The translations under genes and the position numbers were made by a program. 35,590 nucleotides of DNA from an uncultured Bacteroidales bacterium (GTDB taxonomy: Bacteria > Bacteroidota > Bacteroidia > Bacteroidales > Bacteroidaceae): positions 1 to 35,590 of the forward strand of contig CADBXS010000043.1 in assembly GCA_902798705.1 (NCBI GenBank), read 5' to 3'. Shown piece after piece: positions 33,884-35,590 of this stretch. The notes under the pieces were generated by a model that worked only from the letters and a program-made list of their open reading frames with translations, was not told the origin of the DNA and made no database searches. The first letter of the stretch is position 1. Each line of letters opens with the position of its first letter.

Positions 33884-35173
33884 TTAAATCTTAGCTAAGG
33901 CTTGGTCGATATCTGCAATGATGTCGTCGATGTGCTCCGTTCCGATGGAGAGGCGAATCGTGGAAGGATAGATGTGCTGAGCCTCCAATTCTTCAGGAGA
34001 GAGCTGCGAGTGAGTCGTGGTAGCAGGATGAATCACAAGACTCTTCACGTCGGCAACGTTGGCGAGGAGAGAGAAAATCTCCAGTGCATCAATGAATTTC
34101 CATGCCTCTTCCTGTCCGCCCTTCACTTCGAAAGTGAAAATGCTTCCTGCACCATTTGGAAAGAGTTGTTCGTAAAGTGCATGGTCGGGATGTGATGGAA
34201 GAGAAGGATGACTCACACTTGCCACCTTTGGATGCTTGCTAAGATAGTCCACCACCTTCAGCGCATTCTCCACATGACGCTCAACGCGCAAGGACAGAGT
34301 TTCCAGGCTCTGGAGCAAGAACCATGCGCTGATAGGAGCAATGGCAGCACCCGTATCACGAAGGATGACGGCACGAATACGAGTCACAAACGCAGCAGCA
34401 CCAGCAACCTCAGCAAATACAGCACCATGATAACTTGGATCTGGCTGTGCCAATGTTGGATATTTGTCGGCATTGGCCTTCCAGTCGAATTTTCCTGCAT
34501 CAATAATTACACCTCCCAATGTGGTGCCATGTCCACCAATAAATTTTGTAGCTGATTCCACCACCACATCAGCACCATGTTCCAACGGACGGAAAATATA
34601 TGGCGTAGCAAACGTGTTATCCACAATCAGAATCGTGCGGTTCTGATGAGCAATCTCCGCAATCTTGTCAATATTGGTAACACTCGAATTCGGATTGCCG
34701 AAAGTCTCAACTATCACCGCTTTCGTGTTAGGCTGGAATGCCTTCTCAAGCGCATCAAAATCGGATGGATCGACAATGCTTACCTCCACGCCCTGAGTAG
34801 TGAGTGTATGCTCCAACAAATTATACGTACCACCATACAGATTGTTAGCAGCAATGACATGGTCACCGTTTCGAGCCACATTCTGCAATGCGTATGTAAT
34901 GGCAGCAGCACCACTTGCCACAGCCAAAGCAGCAACTCCACCTTCGAGCGCCGCAATTCGCTCTTCGAACACTCCCTGCGTAGAGTTAGTCAAGCGACCA
35001 TAGATGTTTCCCGCATCGCGCAAACCGAAGCGGTCGGCAGCATGCTGGGAGTTGTGGAACACATACGAAGTGGTCTGATAAATAGGCACTGCACGAGAAT
35101 CAGTGACAGCATCTGCTTGTTCTTGTCCAACGTGGAGTTGAAGTGTCTCGAAGTGAAGTTTCTTGTTACTCAT
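33884..35173 (-). CDS. metY: O-acetylhomoserine sulfhydrylase (MetY-type), PLP enzyme
   Basis: 429 residues. Makes homocysteine (or cysteine) from an O-acetylated amino acid and sulfide in methionine synthesis. A Cys/Met-metabolism PLP fold: FETLQLHVGQEQ start, VPIYQTTSYVF, IYGRLTNSTQ, ALEGGVAALAVASGAAAI, D185 in IVDNTFATPY and the PLP lysine K210 in ESATKFIGGHGTTLGG; VKSLVIHPATTTHSQL near the C-terminus. The length (about 430) and the insert around YPTLAQPDPSYHG fit the MetY/OAH-sulfhydrylase branch better than MetB. Monocistronic, with a -7 element upstream. Confidence 0.94.
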   Translation of the reverse strand: MSNKKLHFETLQLHVGQEQADAVTDSRAVPIYQTTSYVFHNSQHAADRFGLRDAGNIYGRLTNSTQGVFEERIAALEGGVAALAVASGAAAITYALQNVARNGDHVIAANNLYGGTYNLLEHTLTTQGVEVSIVDPSDFDALEKAFQPNTKAVIVETFGNPNSSVTNIDKIAEIAHQNRTILIVDNTFATPYIFRPLEHGADVVVESATKFIGGHGTTLGGVIIDAGKFDWKANADKYPTLAQPDPSYHGAVFAEVAGAAAFVTRIRAVILRDTGAAIAPISAWFLLQSLETLSLRVERHVENALKVVDYLSKHPKVASVSHPSLPSHPDHALYEQLFPNGAGSIFTFEVKGGQEEAWKFIDALEIFSLLANVADVKSLVIHPATTTHSQLSPEELEAQHIYPSTIRLSIGTEHIDDIIADIDQALAKI

Positions 35174-35222
35174 AATTGTTTTGTAGTTTTATTTGTTTGA
35201 CATTTATTTCTGAATTGCGATG

Positions 35223-35230
35223 CAAAGTTA
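35223..35230 (-). promoter_or_regulatory. -7 element of metY
   Basis: CAAAGTTA on the plus strand (TAACTTTG on the minus), 50 nt upstream of the start. No TTG at the right distance was found, so only half the promoter is supported. No riboswitch was recognised in the short leader. Confidence 0.5.
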
Positions 35231-35373
35231 CGAACTATCATCACAACACAGAACAACAAACTACATCAAATTCATTTTTATAGAAAACAAAACTAAAATA
35301 ACAATTATCAAAGAAACATTTTCCACAAAAGCACTTTCAATATAGATTCAAACAGAACTCTATTCCACACAAC

Positions 35374-35431
35374 AAAAAAACATTCGCATCACGGCCTTTT
35401 CCCTTTAGGAAATAGCCATAACACGAATGTT
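35374..35431 (-). terminator. Terminator of a minus-strand gene outside the window
   Basis: AACATTCG (35379-35386) pairs with CGAATGTT (35424-35431), with inner stems GGC/GCC and TTTCC/GGAAA. On the minus strand a T-run follows (A-run at plus 35374-35380). Its gene would lie to the right. Confidence 0.6.
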
Positions 35432-35590
35432 GTTAACTGGGTGAAAATGTCGTCTTCTTCCTACGGAGAGAGAAGACAGACCATTATCCCATTAGGTAGG
35501 TTCTAAAAATTATGTCGGATTGATTTTTGAACCTTTAGCTCGGCGAAGCCAATTGATTTGATTGGATTTTTGTCAGTTTTTGAGGGCGCA
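35432..35590. other. Right edge, no gene recognised
   Basis: Contains an inverted repeat AGGTTC-x2-AAAA / TTTT-x-GAACCT around 35499-35542. A short open minus-strand stretch at the edge (ending near 35510) could be the tail of a gene outside the window, but cannot be identified. Confidence 0.35.

Noticed and set aside
35174-35373. SAM riboswitch upstream of metY
   Set aside because: The leader from the -7 element to the start is only about 40 nt, and no conserved riboswitch core was recognised.
1-35590. tRNA or rRNA genes
   Set aside because: No cloverleaf or rRNA-like stretch was noticed in the gaps. A tRNAscan/Rfam run would settle this.

Overview
The window looks like chromosomal DNA of a Bacteroidota bacterium, most likely Prevotellaceae (Prevotella/Segatella-like). 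Several signs agree. Many genes are preceded by the Bacteroidota promoter pair TTTG-(19-20 nt)-TAnnTTTG instead of -35/-10 boxes. There is a PorT-family barrel, two C-terminal domains of type IX secretion (T9SS) type, a dockerin remnant, a DUF4295 ribosomal protein, and a Cas12a closely resembling Prevotella enzymes as I remember them. Assignments rest on reading motifs by eye; no database search was possible.

Layout. 1-2644 (minus): the N-terminal two thirds of uvrA and a secreted protein with a gliding/T9SS-like C-terminal domain. 2816-7129 (plus): a LysM + periplasmic-binding-like protein, a PorT-family barrel and a two-domain GH43 glycosidase. 7146-7298 is a MITE-like inverted-repeat element that runs into the 5' end of a HAD phosphatase gene. 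8196-11488 (plus): a small secreted protein with a sorting-like domain, followed by a large PL1 pectate lyase; with the GH43 enzyme this suggests use of plant cell-wall pectin. 11635-13836 (minus): mltG, a TPR protein and secG as one operon.

13837-20925 is the accessory part: a dockerin-domain gene remnant, a 12-repeat CRISPR array (14442-15179), and a minus-strand type V-A operon cas12a-cas4-cas1-cas2 with overlapping genes, a strong promoter and an 18-bp perfect palindrome upstream. cas12a is split into two overlapping reading frames. The N-terminal frame loses homology at about 18708 and the C-terminal homology resumes at about 18634 in another frame after a stop; roughly 20-25 conserved residues are missing between them. 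All crRNA-processing and nuclease residues lie on the second frame. The adaptation genes (cas4, cas1, cas2) look intact. This is the most interesting feature: either a decayed effector beside a live memory module, or a naturally split Cas12a.

21084-35173 is mainly core genome: clpC, an S37/S28-like secreted peptidase, uridine kinase, a DUF2582 winged-helix protein, a repeat-rich spacer (22-bp tandem repeats and two identical 18-bp palindromes), a lipoprotein with an internal duplication, two ribosomal-protein groups (rplU-rpmA; rpmB-rpmG-DUF4295), ftsY-rimO-HU-(HU/LysM fusion) and metY. The HU/LysM fusion has a DNA-binding head, coiled coil, one membrane helix and a LysM tail, so it could tether DNA to the cell wall. 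The 22-bp repeat occurs in two distant gaps (7983-8070 and 26607-26706) in opposite orientations.
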